The notes: generated by a model not told the origin, from the sequence alone. A stretch of DNA of 39,405 nucleotides from Bacteroidaceae bacterium (GCA_017532725.1 JAFXIZ010000074.1:1-39405); one strand, 5' to 3'; shown: positions 1 to 9,444, counted from the stretch's first letter. Program-made: numbers and translations.

Positions 1-151
1 CGTATATTCGGTAGCCGGTGTGCAAGTATTGTCGGGCAACTTGTCGCAATACAAGACCGAAATAGGAGTGTCTTCGCTCACAGCCGGTACATACATCTTG
101 CGCTATGTACACAACAACGGTGTAGGCGTTAAGACATTCATTAAGAAGTAA
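1..151 (+). CDS. 3' end of a T9SS-secreted protein (C-terminal sorting domain only)
   Basis: Only the last 49 codons are in the window; they read in frame from base 2 to a TAA at 149-151. The translation has the type A C-terminal domain layout of Bacteroidota type IX secretion cargo: a strand ending in YSVAGVQV, a linker, the turn SLTAGTYILRY, and a short basic end (TFIKK). In this family the domain directs outer-membrane translocation and surface attachment and is then removed. The function of the mature protein cannot be read from this fragment. A terminator hairpin follows 21 bases after the stop. Confidence 0.75.
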   Translation, partial: VYSVAGVQVLSGNLSQYKTEIGVSSLTAGTYILRYVHNNGVGVKTFIKK

Positions 152-172
152 TAATTGCGTAAAATAGTTTAT

Positions 173-199
173 GGGGCTGTGCCATAATGGCTCAGCCCC
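173..199 (+). terminator. Terminator hairpin after the T9SS cargo gene
   Basis: An 11-bp stem with one mismatch (GGGGCTGTGCC / GGCTCAGCCCC) encloses a 5-base loop. The T-tract is weak, so it may end transcription only in part or protect the 3' end. It separates the upstream cargo gene from lptC. Confidence 0.6.
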
Positions 200-211
200 A
201 CTTTGATTGAT

Positions 212-859
212 ATGAATGACAATGAAATAAACAATAGGCCACTGTTGTTGGTAGCAAGAACGTTGAGTGTCTTGTTGTGTGGTGCAATACTCTTGGCAGC
301 CTGTTCGAGCAAGAAAACCGATGTTGCGGTTGATGCTACAAATGTCTATAGTATGCCATCGATGTACACACGCAACGTTAATACGCTTATATCCGACTCT
401 GGAATTACACGCTATCGCATCGAAGCCGAGGAGTGGCTTATGTATGAACAAAATGAGGATAGTGCCTATTGGTATTTCCCCAAGGGAATATATGTCGAGC
501 AGTTCGACTCGACATTTGCAGCCGAAACCATTATACAAGGTGATACAGCCACATTCTACAAGAAAGATCAGATATGGCGATTGGATCGTAATGTGCATAT
601 CGAGAATATCGAAGGTCGCCGGTTCGACACCCAGCAACTCTTTTGGGACCAGAAGAAACGAATCATCTATTCCGATTCGGCTATTCGCATCACTACCGAT
701 AAGGAGGTGATAGAGGGACTCGGGTTTATGTCGAATGAGCAGATAACCAAATACACCATTTTGCGTACAACCGGTATATTCACCATCGAACGCGACACAA
801 CAGCCACACCTAATGACACAACTGCCGCCGATGTTGCTGAGGCAGAAAGCCTTGAATAA
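212..859 (+). CDS. lptC: LptC-family LPS-export lipoprotein
   Basis: The 215-residue protein has a lipoprotein signal: a hydrophobic stretch at residues 11-30 ends in LAAC, with Cys31 as the acylated residue. The rest looks like an OstA/LptC-type beta-jellyroll: alternating short strands with phrases such as GDTATFYKKDQIWRL and NVHIENIEGRRFDTQQLFW. In this family LptC links the inner-membrane LptBFG transporter to LptA and passes lipopolysaccharide across the periplasm. I chose the ATG at 212; a TTG three codons upstream would add only MID. The Bacteroidota lptC gene is often followed by a SurA/PpiD-type foldase, as here. The acidic, Thr-rich tail (last 20 residues) is probably disordered. 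Confidence 0.8.
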   Translation: MNDNEINNRPLLLVARTLSVLLCGAILLAACSSKKTDVAVDATNVYSMPSMYTRNVNTLISDSGITRYRIEAEEWLMYEQNEDSAYWYFPKGIYVEQFDSTFAAETIIQGDTATFYKKDQIWRLDRNVHIENIEGRRFDTQQLFWDQKKRIIYSDSAIRITTDKEVIEGLGFMSNEQITKYTILRTTGIFTIERDTTATPNDTTAADVAEAESLE

Positions 860-942
860 TAGTTGCTCACACACCCGATAACCACAATTTGGGCGTAGAT
901 ATAGACGAAAATAACGAATAAAATGATTTTTTTGCCGTTAAA

Positions 943-974
943 TTTCGACTATCAACGCTTTTTTTGTAAATTCG
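943..974 (+). promoter_or_regulatory. Probable promoter for the foldase gene
   Basis: A TTTCG resembling the -33 element lies 20 bp upstream of TAAATTCG, a variant of the Bacteroidota -7 box TAnnTTTG. The start codon is about 50 bases downstream. The -33 match is imperfect. Confidence 0.4.
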
Positions 975-1025
975 CACCCTTGATTAGTGAGATATAAATA
1001 AAAACTAAAAAATATAAACAACAAA

Positions 1026-3119
1026 ATGGCTACGTTAGAGAAAATCAGAAGCAAGGCTGCTATGCTTGTAGTAGTGATAGGTATTGCTTTGCTCGCCTTT
1101 ATCATTGGCGACTTCTTGAATTCGGGACAGTCGTTCTTTATGATGAATCAAAACAAAGTTGCAACTGTTAATGGTACAACAATCGGAGTAGAAGAATACC
1201 AAGCACGCGTAAGCGCTCGTACCGAGCAAATGCAAGCAATGTATCAACAAAACGGTATGTCGGTACCCGAAGGTATGTCGGCAACAATTCAAATGGATGT
1301 GTATGACCAAATGGTAAGCGAATTGCTTATGTCGGAAGAACTTGATGCAGTAGGTATCACAGTTTCGGATGCTGAACTTCAAGATATGCTTACCGGTAAC
1401 AATATCCACCCCGAGATTGCACGCTCGTTTACAAACCCCGAGACAGGTGTATTCGACCGTCAAGCACTCGATAACTACTTGAGCGTAATCTTCAACCCCG
1501 AAGAAAATGGTTATACCGAGCCTGCTCAATTGGAGCAAATCGCTATGCAACGTCAGGCTTGGCTCGATATGGAGAAACAAATTCGCCAAACTCGTGCTTA
1601 CGAGAAATTTATGAATTTGCTTTCGGCTGCAATGGCTCCTAATAAGGTTGATGCCGAAGTAGGTTTCGCAGCACAAACCAAGTCGGTTGATGTTGCGTAT
1701 GTTATGCAACCCTACAGCACTATAGCCGATTCTACAGTAGAGGTATCAAAATCGGACCTCCAAGCCGAGTATAACAACGTGAAAGCCCGCTACGAAATTC
1801 CAGAGACTCGCACTATACGTTACATCGCTGTTGATGTTGTTCCTTCGGCCGATGACTATGCCAAGGTTGAGGAGAAGGTTAATATGCTCCAAGAGCAATT
1901 TGCCACTACCGACGATGTTGCTTCGATAGTAGATAACAACTCGGATGTTCCTTACGAAGATGCTTTTGTTACAGTAAGCACAATGCCTGCTGCTATGAAG
2001 AACTTTGTTGAAGGTGCTAAAGTAGGTGAATCAACTCCCGTAAATTTTGCCGATGACGCTTACACAATGTACCGTTTGATGGCTACCAAAACAGCCCCCG
2101 ATACAGTGACTGTAAACTTGGTTAACTTCGCTATGGGCGATACTCGCATCGATAGTGTATATAATGTATTGACCTCGGGTGGCAACATCGATGCACTTGG
2201 TGCCGATGTAAATGTTATGAAAGAGTTTGCCGTAACAGAAGATATGTATGCCGGTTTGGGTAGAAGTTTTGTTGCCGATGTATTTGCTGCCGGCGATAAC
2301 TACTTCAAGACCGAGAGCCTTGGTGGTACACAACACATCGTTAAGGTTGTAAAACGTTCGGCTCCTGTGGCCAAGGCAAAAGTTGCTACATTGACTATCG
2401 GTGTATCTCCCAGTGTTGATACCGAAACAAACTTGTACAACACTCTTTCATCGTATGTTGCCAAGTATAACAATGCTCAACAATTTGCCGACAGCGCATA
2501 CGTTGCAGGTTACACTGTGATGCCTGCTGACTGCCAAGCGTCGCAAGTAACAATTCCCGGTGTAAAAGATGGCCGTCAAATTATACACTGGGCATTCAAT
2601 GCCAAGAAAGGTGATATTTCAGAGATATTTGAGATAGGTGGTCGCTATGTAGTGGCTGCTGTTGAGAAGATTGTCAAAGAGGGTTATCGTCCTATGGAAG
2701 ACCTCGAAACAATGCTCACATCATCAGTTCGTCGCGATAAGAAGGCTGCTATCATTGCCGAGCAATTGGCTGCTGCCAATGCTACCACTATCGAGGCTTA
2801 TGCTACAGCAATGAATGCATCGGTAGATACTGCCAAGTATGTTTCACTTATGTCGCCCAGCATCCAAGGTATGGGTTATGAGCCTGTTGTAGCAGGTGCT
2901 GCCACAGCCCTCGAGGTAGGTAAGGTATCGGCTCCCATCACAGGTAACCGTGGTGTATATGTATTGCAAGTTGTAAATGAAAATCCTGTGGCTCGTCCTT
3001 ATGACGAAGCATCGGAGATGGTACGTTTGCAACAACAATATACATCGGCAACCAACCAATTCTTGGAAGTCCTCAAAGACAAAGCCGATATAGAGAATAC
3101 TTTGGTACGTTTCTTCTAA
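1026..3119 (+). CDS. SurA/PpiD-type peptidylprolyl isomerase, membrane anchored
   Basis: This 697-residue protein has one N-terminal membrane anchor (about residues 11-30, rich in V, I and L) after a short basic cytoplasmic end, as in PpiD. A long helical SurA-N-like domain follows (about 35-230). The rest contains parvulin-like segments, for example ETRTIRYIAVDVVPS near 257 and the region around GDISEIFEIGGRYVVAAVEK, where the PpiC-like core would sit. Such proteins face the periplasm and help outer-membrane proteins fold; the family is often annotated simply as peptidylprolyl isomerase in Bacteroidales. Isomerase activity is not certain because PpiD-type domains are often catalytically weak. 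It follows lptC by 166 bp and is closed by a strong terminator. Confidence 0.8.
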   Translation: MATLEKIRSKAAMLVVVIGIALLAFIIGDFLNSGQSFFMMNQNKVATVNGTTIGVEEYQARVSARTEQMQAMYQQNGMSVPEGMSATIQMDVYDQMVSELLMSEELDAVGITVSDAELQDMLTGNNIHPEIARSFTNPETGVFDRQALDNYLSVIFNPEENGYTEPAQLEQIAMQRQAWLDMEKQIRQTRAYEKFMNLLSAAMAPNKVDAEVGFAAQTKSVDVAYVMQPYSTIADSTVEVSKSDLQAEYNNVKARYEIPETRTIRYIAVDVVPSADDYAKVEEKVNMLQEQFATTDDVASIVDNNSDVPYEDAFVTVSTMPAAMKNFVEGAKVGESTPVNFADDAYTMYRLMATKTAPDTVTVNLVNFAMGDTRIDSVYNVLTSGGNIDALGADVNVMKEFAVTEDMYAGLGRSFVADVFAAGDNYFKTESLGGTQHIVKVVKRSAPVAKAKVATLTIGVSPSVDTETNLYNTLSSYVAKYNNAQQFADSAYVAGYTVMPADCQASQVTIPGVKDGRQIIHWAFNAKKGDISEIFEIGGRYVVAAVEKIVKEGYRPMEDLETMLTSSVRRDKKAAIIAEQLAAANATTIEAYATAMNASVDTAKYVSLMSPSIQGMGYEPVVAGAATALEVGKVSAPITGNRGVYVLQVVNENPVARPYDEASEMVRLQQQYTSATNQFLEVLKDKADIENTLVRFF

Positions 3120-3143
3120 TAGAAAATACCTTATGTCGATATA

Positions 3144-3175
3144 TAAAGACCGCCCAAATACTTTGGCGGTCTTTA
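3144..3175 (+). terminator. Strong intrinsic terminator
   Basis: A perfect 11-bp stem (TAAAGACCGCC / GGCGGTCTTTA) with a 10-base loop is followed by TTTCT. It lies 25 bases after the foldase stop codon and separates that gene from rlmN. Confidence 0.85.
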
Positions 3176-3207
3176 TTTCTACTATGAAAGGTTTATAAAC
3201 GCGAATA

Positions 3208-4227
3208 ATGGAAAAACAGCATCTTGTAGGAAAGACTATTGAGGAGTTGCAGGCTGTAGCGACTGCTTGTGGAATGCCACGTTTTGCAGCCCGACAGTTG
3301 GCACAATGGATATATGTACATCGTGTAAACAGCATCGAAGATATGACCAATATATCCAAGGCTCATCGCAAACTACTTGCCGAGAATTACGATGTTGGCT
3401 ATTATCCTCCCAAGCACGCAATGCAATCGGTCGATGGTACTGCCAAGTATCTGTACGATGTGGGTGCAACCTCGGGAGTCGAAACGGTGTATATTCCCGA
3501 CCGTCAGCGAGCCACATTGTGTGTGTCGTCGCAGGTGGGGTGTAAGATGAATTGTTACTTCTGTATGACCGGCAAGCAAGGTTTTACTCGCAACCTTACT
3601 TCGCGCGAGATAATCAATCAGATAGTATCCGTTCCACATAGCGATACACTTACCAATCTCGTATTTATGGGAATGGGAGAGCCTCTCGACAATCTTGAGG
3701 AGTTGCTCAAGGCGTTGCGAATACTTACCGAGGAGTGGGGTATGGCGTGGAGTCCTCGTCGTATAACGGTGTCAACAATCGGTTATCGACCCGGCTTGCG
3801 TCGTTTCATCGAGGAGTGCGACTGCCACTTGGCATTGAGCCTGCACGCACCCTATCCCGAGCAACGTGCCGAAGTAATGCCCGTAGAGAAGTCATTCCCT
3901 ATCAAAGAGTTGCTTGCCTTGTTGCGCGAGTACGATTGGAGTCATCAGCGACGCCTCTCGTTCGAGTATATAGTATTTCACAACTATAATGACTCATTGC
4001 AACACGCCGATGCGTTGGTGAAGTTGTTGGGTGGGTTGCCTTGTCTTGTCAATTTGATACGTTTCCACGCCATACCCGGAGTGAATCTTCAGACCTCCGA
4101 TATGTCACGAATAGAGGCGTTTCGCGATCGTCTTAACGAGCGTGGCGTAACGGCTACCATAAGGGCTTCGCGTGGTGAAGATATTTTTGCAGCGTGTGGT
4201 ATGCTCTCTACGGTTGCCAAAGATTGA
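3208..4227 (+). CDS. rlmN: 23S rRNA/tRNA adenine-C2 methyltransferase RlmN
   Basis: This radical-SAM enzyme methylates C2 of A2503 in 23S rRNA and, in studied members, A37 of some tRNAs. The 339-residue protein shows the CxxxCxxC iron-sulfur motif at Cys112, Cys116 and Cys119 (context GCKMNCYFCMTGKQGF), the family's GMGEPLDN motif, and the C-terminal methyl-accepting cysteine in FAACGML (Cys330). The N-terminal 90 residues match the accessory domain. No key residue is missing. It begins 88 bases after the foldase gene, downstream of that gene's terminator, so it probably has its own weak promoter. Confidence 0.95.
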   Translation: MEKQHLVGKTIEELQAVATACGMPRFAARQLAQWIYVHRVNSIEDMTNISKAHRKLLAENYDVGYYPPKHAMQSVDGTAKYLYDVGATSGVETVYIPDRQRATLCVSSQVGCKMNCYFCMTGKQGFTRNLTSREIINQIVSVPHSDTLTNLVFMGMGEPLDNLEELLKALRILTEEWGMAWSPRRITVSTIGYRPGLRRFIEECDCHLALSLHAPYPEQRAEVMPVEKSFPIKELLALLREYDWSHQRRLSFEYIVFHNYNDSLQHADALVKLLGGLPCLVNLIRFHAIPGVNLQTSDMSRIEAFRDRLNERGVTATIRASRGEDIFAACGMLSTVAKD

Positions 4228-4289
4228 TAAAGATAAGTGAAATAATGCAAATGTTGTAACTGAATAGCAACAGTTTTACATAAATTTAC

Positions 4290-4297
4290 TAACTTTG
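4290..4297 (+). promoter_or_regulatory. Possible -7 promoter element for pdxA
   Basis: TAACTTTG matches the Bacteroidota -7 consensus and lies 43 bases before the pdxA start. I see no convincing -33 element 18-21 bp upstream. Confidence 0.35.
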
Positions 4298-4340
4298 TTC
4301 ACTCTATTAAATTTGCTTCGGTAATGGAGCAACAACTGTA

Positions 4341-5438
4341 ATGAGCAAAAAAATGATAAGAGTTGGTATTACACACGGTGATATAAATGGAGTGGGATAT
4401 GAGGTTATCCTCAAGACACTTGCCGACCCCCGGTTTGTAGAACTTTGTACCCCTGTCGTATATGGCTCGGCAAAGGTTGCCGCCTATCATCGTAAGGCTA
4501 TAGATATGGAGCCGGTCAATTTCAATATAGTTACCGGTGCCCGTCAGGTTGTTGACGGACAAAATAACCTGATAAATTGTGTTGATGAGGAGATAAAAGT
4601 AGAAATCGGTCGCCCTTCGGAGCAATCGGCACTTGCTGCTTATACAGCGTTGGAGTGTGCCGTATCGGATCTTGCCGAGGGCTTGATTGATGTATTGGTA
4701 ACGGCTCCTATCAGTAAGCATATAATGCAGTCGCAGGAGTTTAACTTCCCTGCCGGACACACCGAGTATCTCGAGCAACGTTTGGCAGGCGAGGGCGAGA
4801 AGTCGTTGATGATATTGGTCAATGACTCTTTGCGTGTAGCCCTTGTGACAGGTCATATGCCCATAGCGCAAGTTCCCCAAGCACTAACCAAAGAACTCAT
4901 CCTTGAGCGATTGTCAACCTTTGAGAAGTCGTTGAAGCACGACTTTGCCGTGCGTAAGCCTCGTATTGCAGTGCTGTCGCTCAATCCTCACGCCGGCGAG
5001 AATGGTGTGTTGGGCGATGAAGAACAACAAACCATCATACCTGCCATCGAGGAAGCCAAGAAGAACGGAATGTTGTGTTTCGGCCCTTATGCAGCCGACG
5101 GATTCTTTGGTACGGAGCATTATAAGCGTTTTGATGGTGTATTGGCTATGTATCACGACCAAGGTTTGGCTCCATTTAAAACTCTTGCAATGGATTGTGG
5201 AGTGAACTTTACAGCCGGATTATTGTTTATAAGAACATCACCCGATCACGGCACAGCCTACGATATAGCAGGTAAGGGTATCGCTTCGGAGGAATCTTTC
5301 CGTCAGGCTATCTATATGGCAATGGATATCTATCGCAATCGCATTGCTGATGATGAGGCTCACGCATCGCCCCTGCGTCGTCAGTATGTCGATAAGAGTG
5401 GTGATAAAGAGGTATTGGATCTAACAGGTGAAGAATAA
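4341..5438 (+). CDS. pdxA: 4-hydroxythreonine-4-phosphate dehydrogenase PdxA
   Basis: PdxA oxidises 4-phosphohydroxy-L-threonine in the DXP-dependent pyridoxal 5'-phosphate pathway. The 365-residue protein carries the family signatures: GITHGDINGVGYEVI at the N-terminus, substrate-site GHTEYL (His140), the three expected metal-binding histidines (His172 in GHMPIAQ, His217 in NPHAGE, His272 in YHDQGLAPFK) and the RTSPDHGTAYDIAGKG loop. It is slightly longer than the roughly 330-residue E. coli enzyme because of a charged C-terminal tail. The next gene starts 14 bases after its stop, so the two are probably cotranscribed. Confidence 0.95.
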   Translation: MSKKMIRVGITHGDINGVGYEVILKTLADPRFVELCTPVVYGSAKVAAYHRKAIDMEPVNFNIVTGARQVVDGQNNLINCVDEEIKVEIGRPSEQSALAAYTALECAVSDLAEGLIDVLVTAPISKHIMQSQEFNFPAGHTEYLEQRLAGEGEKSLMILVNDSLRVALVTGHMPIAQVPQALTKELILERLSTFEKSLKHDFAVRKPRIAVLSLNPHAGENGVLGDEEQQTIIPAIEEAKKNGMLCFGPYAADGFFGTEHYKRFDGVLAMYHDQGLAPFKTLAMDCGVNFTAGLLFIRTSPDHGTAYDIAGKGIASEESFRQAIYMAMDIYRNRIADDEAHASPLRRQYVDKSGDKEVLDLTGEE

Positions 5439-5452
5439 AAAAAATAAGAAAA

Positions 5453-6136
5453 ATGGGACACGAAAAATCGGATAGAATACAGACTTCTCTATTGAATCAA
5501 TTGGAAAAAAAGGCGCTCGTTTGGCTTGCCGAAAGACAACCCAAGTGGGTTACATCTGACTTGTTGACTTACATAGGTGTATTAGGAGCAGCAGTGTGTG
5601 CTGTAGGCTTTGCGTTGGCACACATCAGTGTTTATTATCTGTGGTTGTCATCTTTAGGCTTGTTCATCAATTGGTATGGCGATAGTTTGGACGGAACATT
5701 GGCGCGTGTGCGCAATACTCAAAGGCCTAAGTATGGTTTCTTTATCGACCACTCGTTGGATGCTGTTACTATATGCATTATGTGTGTCGGAGCCGGTCTT
5801 TCGCCTATATTCCGTTTTGATGTAGCATTGTTGGTGTTGGTAGCCTACTTGGTAATATCTATCTATACCTATATATGCACCATCCTCAAGGATGAGTTCC
5901 GTTTGACTTACGCCGGTATGGGACCTACCGAGTTCCGTTTGGTAGTCATCTTGCTCAATACCATATATATGTATATTGCTCCGTTGCGTGAGTGGTCGTG
6001 TGTCTTTGCAGGACAAACTTGGGGCGTATTCGACATTGTAGGTATTGCCATAGCATTGTTTATTGCTTATATGTGGCTGTCGCAATGGCTCAAAGACCGT
6101 AAGTATCTCTCGGAGCGCGACCCCTTGAAAAAGTAA
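5453..6136 (+). CDS. CDP-alcohol phosphatidyltransferase family membrane protein
   Basis: The 227-residue integral membrane protein has the complete CDP-alcohol phosphotransferase motif: Asp77, Asp80-Gly81, Ala84-Arg85, then Gly95, Asp99 and Asp103 (GDSLDGTLARV and GFFIDHSLD). Enzymes of this family join a CDP-linked lipid or alcohol to a second alcohol in the inner membrane. About six membrane segments can be recognised (for example 42-60, 62-75, 105-120, 122-143, 160-178 and 192-212). The acceptor cannot be told from sequence: phosphatidylglycerol-phosphate, phosphatidylinositol-phosphate or an ethanolamine/serine lipid are all possible. The adjacent acyltransferase fusion supports a role in envelope lipid synthesis. 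Confidence 0.8.
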   Translation: MGHEKSDRIQTSLLNQLEKKALVWLAERQPKWVTSDLLTYIGVLGAAVCAVGFALAHISVYYLWLSSLGLFINWYGDSLDGTLARVRNTQRPKYGFFIDHSLDAVTICIMCVGAGLSPIFRFDVALLVLVAYLVISIYTYICTILKDEFRLTYAGMGPTEFRLVVILLNTIYMYIAPLREWSCVFAGQTWGVFDIVGIAIALFIAYMWLSQWLKDRKYLSERDPLKK

Positions 6137-6177
6137 GTCTTAACGAGAAATAGTAATTCTAACACACATTCATAGCC

Positions 6178-7431
6178 TTGCGCCAATATATTCAGTTTGT
6201 ATTAAGTCGTCTGTTGGGTACGGGTGTCGATACACTTGTACTGTGGCTTTGTTCCGACTTCTTGCTGAGTGGCACTTATTGGGGAAAGAATATCATTTCT
6301 CCAATGATTTCATTTGAGTTTGCTGTATTCAGCAACTTCATCTGTTCCTACTATTGGATATGGAGTAATCGCGTAGAGGACAAGAGCGCAAAGAGTTTCC
6401 TCAAGCATTTTGTAGTCTTTAATATCGCAGCCCTGTCGGGATTTGTGGTTAAGATGCTTTTCCTCCTATTGTTCGAGTATATATTCGGCTGGGATGTAGT
6501 CGTATGTAATCTTGTAGCATTGTGTATATCGGGTGTACTCAATTTCTTTATCGAGAAGTTGGTGGTATTTCGTAAACAGAAGCAACGCCCCGAGCACGAG
6601 TTGCTCAATATCGATGAACTCGGGCATATATCGGGTGCGTTTCGTGGCTATTGGGGGCGCGTGTTGGCACGACTTGTTATAGCCGTATGCGATGTCAACA
6701 AGTTGAATATACTATATGACCAAGTATATTTCGACCGTGGTGTTGAGTGTACCGATAAGTTGTTGCGCCTTATCAATTGCGATTATAGGGTAGGGCATCA
6801 TCAGCGACTCGACACGTTGCCACAAGGAGCGTTTATTACAGTGAGCAACCAGCCTTACGGTGCGTTGGATGCTATTGTGCTAATAGACCTGTTGGGTGGT
6901 GTTCGTGGCGACTTTAAGTTGGCAGCCAGCGAGATGATGTCGCGCATAGAACCATTGCAAGACAACTTTGTTTATGTACAAGGTCGTGGTAAGAGCCGTG
7001 ATGAGAACGCCTATGCTGCGGCAGCCTCGCAGATAGAGAAGGGTGCTGCTGTAGGCTTCTTCCCCTCGGGTGTAGGCTCCGACTACCATTTCCGTCCTCG
7101 TCGCATCGTCGATCGTGAGTGGGATGTCGAGACCATTCGATTTATCCAAGAATCGCGCGTGCCGGTAGTACCCATTCGTTTCCTCGATCGCAACTCTCGT
7201 TTCTACTATGGCTTGGGTATTATCAGCCTGCCACTTCGCTTATTGCGCCTGCCTTCCGAATTGTTTAATAAAGATAAGGGACAGCACCGAGTGGTTGTGG
7301 GTAATGCAATATCGGTCGAAGAGATGCAGCAATGCAGCACAGCCGAGGAGTTGAGTCAATACCTTCGCACAGCCGTATATGGCGTAGATATTCCCGACAC
7401 ATTCACACCCCGTTCCGAACTGCGCCGATAG
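6178..7431 (+). CDS. GtrA-like membrane domain fused to a PlsC-like acyltransferase domain with an altered catalytic motif
   Basis: The first 135 residues are a GtrA-like four-helix membrane domain (FVLSRLLGTGVDTLVLWL, then FSNFICSYYWIW, and NFFIEKLVVFRK at its end). Residues about 150-400 resemble a lysophospholipid/hemolysin-type acyltransferase: a block around SNQPYGALD (223-231) and an FFPSG block (294-298). In related proteins the first block normally has His after Asn; here it is Gln225 (codon CAG at 6850-6852), so catalysis is in doubt. The only start that keeps the first membrane helix is a TTG at 6178; an in-frame stop lies 18 bases upstream of it and the next ATG would remove the first helix. 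It follows the CDP-alcohol transferase gene by 41 bases. Confidence 0.7.
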   Translation: MRQYIQFVLSRLLGTGVDTLVLWLCSDFLLSGTYWGKNIISPMISFEFAVFSNFICSYYWIWSNRVEDKSAKSFLKHFVVFNIAALSGFVVKMLFLLLFEYIFGWDVVVCNLVALCISGVLNFFIEKLVVFRKQKQRPEHELLNIDELGHISGAFRGYWGRVLARLVIAVCDVNKLNILYDQVYFDRGVECTDKLLRLINCDYRVGHHQRLDTLPQGAFITVSNQPYGALDAIVLIDLLGGVRGDFKLAASEMMSRIEPLQDNFVYVQGRGKSRDENAYAAAASQIEKGAAVGFFPSGVGSDYHFRPRRIVDREWDVETIRFIQESRVPVVPIRFLDRNSRFYYGLGIISLPLRLLRLPSELFNKDKGQHRVVVGNAISVEEMQQCSTAEELSQYLRTAVYGVDIPDTFTPRSELRR

Positions 7432-7490
7432 GGTGAGATATATTTGTGTTGATTAGCATATTATCTAATAAGACTAATATTCATATAAAC

Positions 7491-7522
7491 GAAGGCGATG
7501 TGTCGTGTGACACATCGCCTTT
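7491..7522. terminator. Bidirectional terminator between the GtrA fusion gene and pgk
   Basis: A perfect 13-bp stem (AAGGCGATGTGTC and its complement) with a 4-base loop sits between two convergent genes. It is followed by TTCTTT on the + strand and by a shorter T-rich run on the - strand, so it can serve both. Confidence 0.8.
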
Positions 7523-7549
7523 CTTTAAATGTAGGTTATTGTTGATTTT

Positions 7550-8800
7550 TTAACCTTTGATAGCAGCGATACCGGGGAGAACTTTACCCTCGATGGCTTC
7601 GAGCAAAGCACCACCACCTGTTGAGATGTATGATACTTGGTCGGCCATACCGAACTTGTTGATGCAAGCAACCGAGTCACCACCACCGATGAGCGAGAAA
7701 GCACCCTCTTTGGTAGCCTCGGCAATAGCCTCGGCAATGGCGCGTGAGCCTGCAGTGAAGTTGTCGAACTCAAATACGCCGGCAGGACCGTTCCAGAGGA
7801 TGGTCTTTGAACCTTTGATGGCGTTGGCAAAGAGTTCGCGAGTCTTGGGACCTGCATCCAAACCTTCCCAACCTTCGGGTATGTCGTCAGAGGGAACTAC
7901 TTGTGTATTGGCATCGTTCGAGAAGGCGTCGCCGGCTACACAGTCAACACCGAGTACGAGGTTTACACCCTTGGCCTTGGCTTGAGCAATGATGTCGAGA
8001 GCCAAGTCGAGTTTGTCATCTTCGCAGATTGAACTACCGATTTTGCCACCTTGAGCCTTGGCAAATGTGTATGTCATACCACCGCAGAGGATGAGGTTAT
8101 CGACTTTGTCCATCAAGTTTTCGATGATACCTATTTTGGTAGAAACCTTTGAGCCACCCATAATGGCAGTGAAGGGGCGTTTGATGTCGCTCAATACGTT
8201 ATCTACGGCTTTTACTTCCTTCTCCATCAAGTAACCGAGCATCTTGTGGTCGGCATCGAAGTAGTCGGCAATAATGGCTGTAGATGCGTGCTTACGGTGT
8301 GCTGTACCGAAGGCGTCGTTAACGTAGCAGTCGGCATACGAAGCGAGGTGCTTTGCAAACTCCTTTTGAGGCTCTTTCATAGCAGCCTTGGCTGCTTTCT
8401 TCTCCTCGTCGGTAGCAAATTCGCCACGAGGTTTGCCCTCTTCCTCGGCGTAGAAACGGAGGTTTTCGAGCAAGAGAACTTCGCCGGGTTTGAGGGCTGC
8501 GGCAGCCTCTTCGGCCTTCATACAGTCGGGTGCAAATTGTACTTTCACGCCGAGTTTCTCCGAAACAGCGTCAACAATTTGTCCCAACGAGTATTTCATA
8601 TCGGGATTCTTTTTGGGTTTGCCCATATGCGACATTATGATAAGGCTACCACCGTCGGCAAGGATTTTCTTGAGCGTAGGCAATGCACCACGAATACGAG
8701 TATCGTCGGTGATTTCGCCCTTTTCGTTCAAAGGTACGTTGAAGTCAACGCGTACAATCGCCTTTTTACCGGCAAAATTGAAATTGTCAATTGTTTGCAT
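7550..8800 (-). CDS. pgk: Phosphoglycerate kinase
   Basis: This glycolytic enzyme transfers phosphate between 1,3-bisphosphoglycerate and ADP. The 416-residue protein has the full family pattern: [10 protein letters not shown] near the N-terminus, the substrate-binding SHMGKPK block, TAHRKHAS, the [14 protein letters not shown] hinge region and the C-terminal nucleotide site with [10 protein letters not shown]. Length and motifs are normal. It lies 42 bases downstream of the rubrerythrin gene with no clear terminator between them, so it may share a transcript with prfA-pyrF-rubrerythrin, although an internal promoter in that gap is possible. Confidence 0.96.
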   Translation of the reverse strand: MQTIDNFNFAGKKAIVRVDFNVPLNEKGEITDDTRIRGALPTLKKILADGGSLIIMSHMGKPKKNPDMKYSLGQIVDAVSEKLGVKVQFAPDCMKAEEAAAALKPGEVLLLENLRFYAEEEGKPRGEFATDEEKKAAKAAMKEPQKEFAKHLASYADCYVNDAFGTAHRKHASTAIIADYFDADHKMLGYLMEKEVKAVDNVLSDIKRPFTAIMGGSKVSTKIGIIENLMDKVDNLILCGGMTYTFAKAQGGKIGSSICEDDKLDLALDIIAQAKAKGVNLVLGVDCVAGDAFSNDANTQVVPSDDIPEGWEGLDAGPKTRELFANAIKGSKTILWNGPAGVFEFDNFTAGSRAIAEAIAEATKEGAFSLIGGGDSVACINKFGMADQVSYISTGGGALLEAIEGKVLPGIAAIKG

Positions 8801-8842
8801 AATTGATACCTATTAAATTATTATATAGTTAAACAACTTTGA

Positions 8843-9418
8843 TTACATATTGGTTTTTTTTACCTCGAAGTGTGCTTGGGGGTGCAAGCAGGCAGGACAC
8901 ATCTTGGGTGCATTTGTTCCTTCGATAATGAAACCACAGTTGCGGCATTGCCATACGGTGCTTTCGGCTTTGGCGAAAACGGTATTGTTCTCGATGTTTG
9001 CCAAGAATGCGAGGTAGCGTTCTTCGTGACCTTTCTCCGCGATGGCGATGTTGCGATACATTGCTGCTATCTCGGGGAAGCCTTCTTCGGCTGCCACGTC
9101 GGCAAAGTGGGGATAGTCCTTGCTCCACTCCTCGTTTTCGCCGGCTGCTGCTGCGCGAAGGTTATCGGCTGTCGAGCCTATTACGCCTGCGGGGAATGTG
9201 CCTGTGATTTCTACCATACCACCTTCGAGATATTTAAACATACGTTTGGCGTGTTCTTTCTCTTGGTTGGCTGTCTCTTCAAAGATGGCTGCTATTTGTT
9301 CGTAGCCTTCTTTCTTGGCTGCGCTTGCAAAGTAAGTGTAGCGCATACGTGCTTGACTCTCTCCTGCAAATGATGTGAGGAGGTTTTTCTCGGTTTGAGT
9401 GCCTTTAATACTTTTCAT
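8843..9418 (-). CDS. rbr: Rubrerythrin
   Basis: The 191-residue protein combines a diiron four-helix domain (residues 1-140) with a C-terminal rubredoxin-like iron site (Cys158, Cys161, Cys174, Cys177). The diiron ligand pattern is present: Glu20, the ExxH pair Glu53/His56 and the second ExxH pair Glu128/His131. Rubrerythrins reduce hydrogen peroxide in the cytoplasm of anaerobes and microaerophiles, which fits an anaerobic Bacteroidales. It sits 26 bases after pyrF and 42 before pgk in a same-strand run. Confidence 0.93.
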   Translation of the reverse strand: MKSIKGTQTEKNLLTSFAGESQARMRYTYFASAAKKEGYEQIAAIFEETANQEKEHAKRMFKYLEGGMVEITGTFPAGVIGSTADNLRAAAAGENEEWSKDYPHFADVAAEEGFPEIAAMYRNIAIAEKGHEERYLAFLANIENNTVFAKAESTVWQCRNCGFIIEGTNAPKMCPACLHPQAHFEVKKTNM

Positions 9419-9444
9419 ACTTCAAAATTATTGGGTTATACGAT

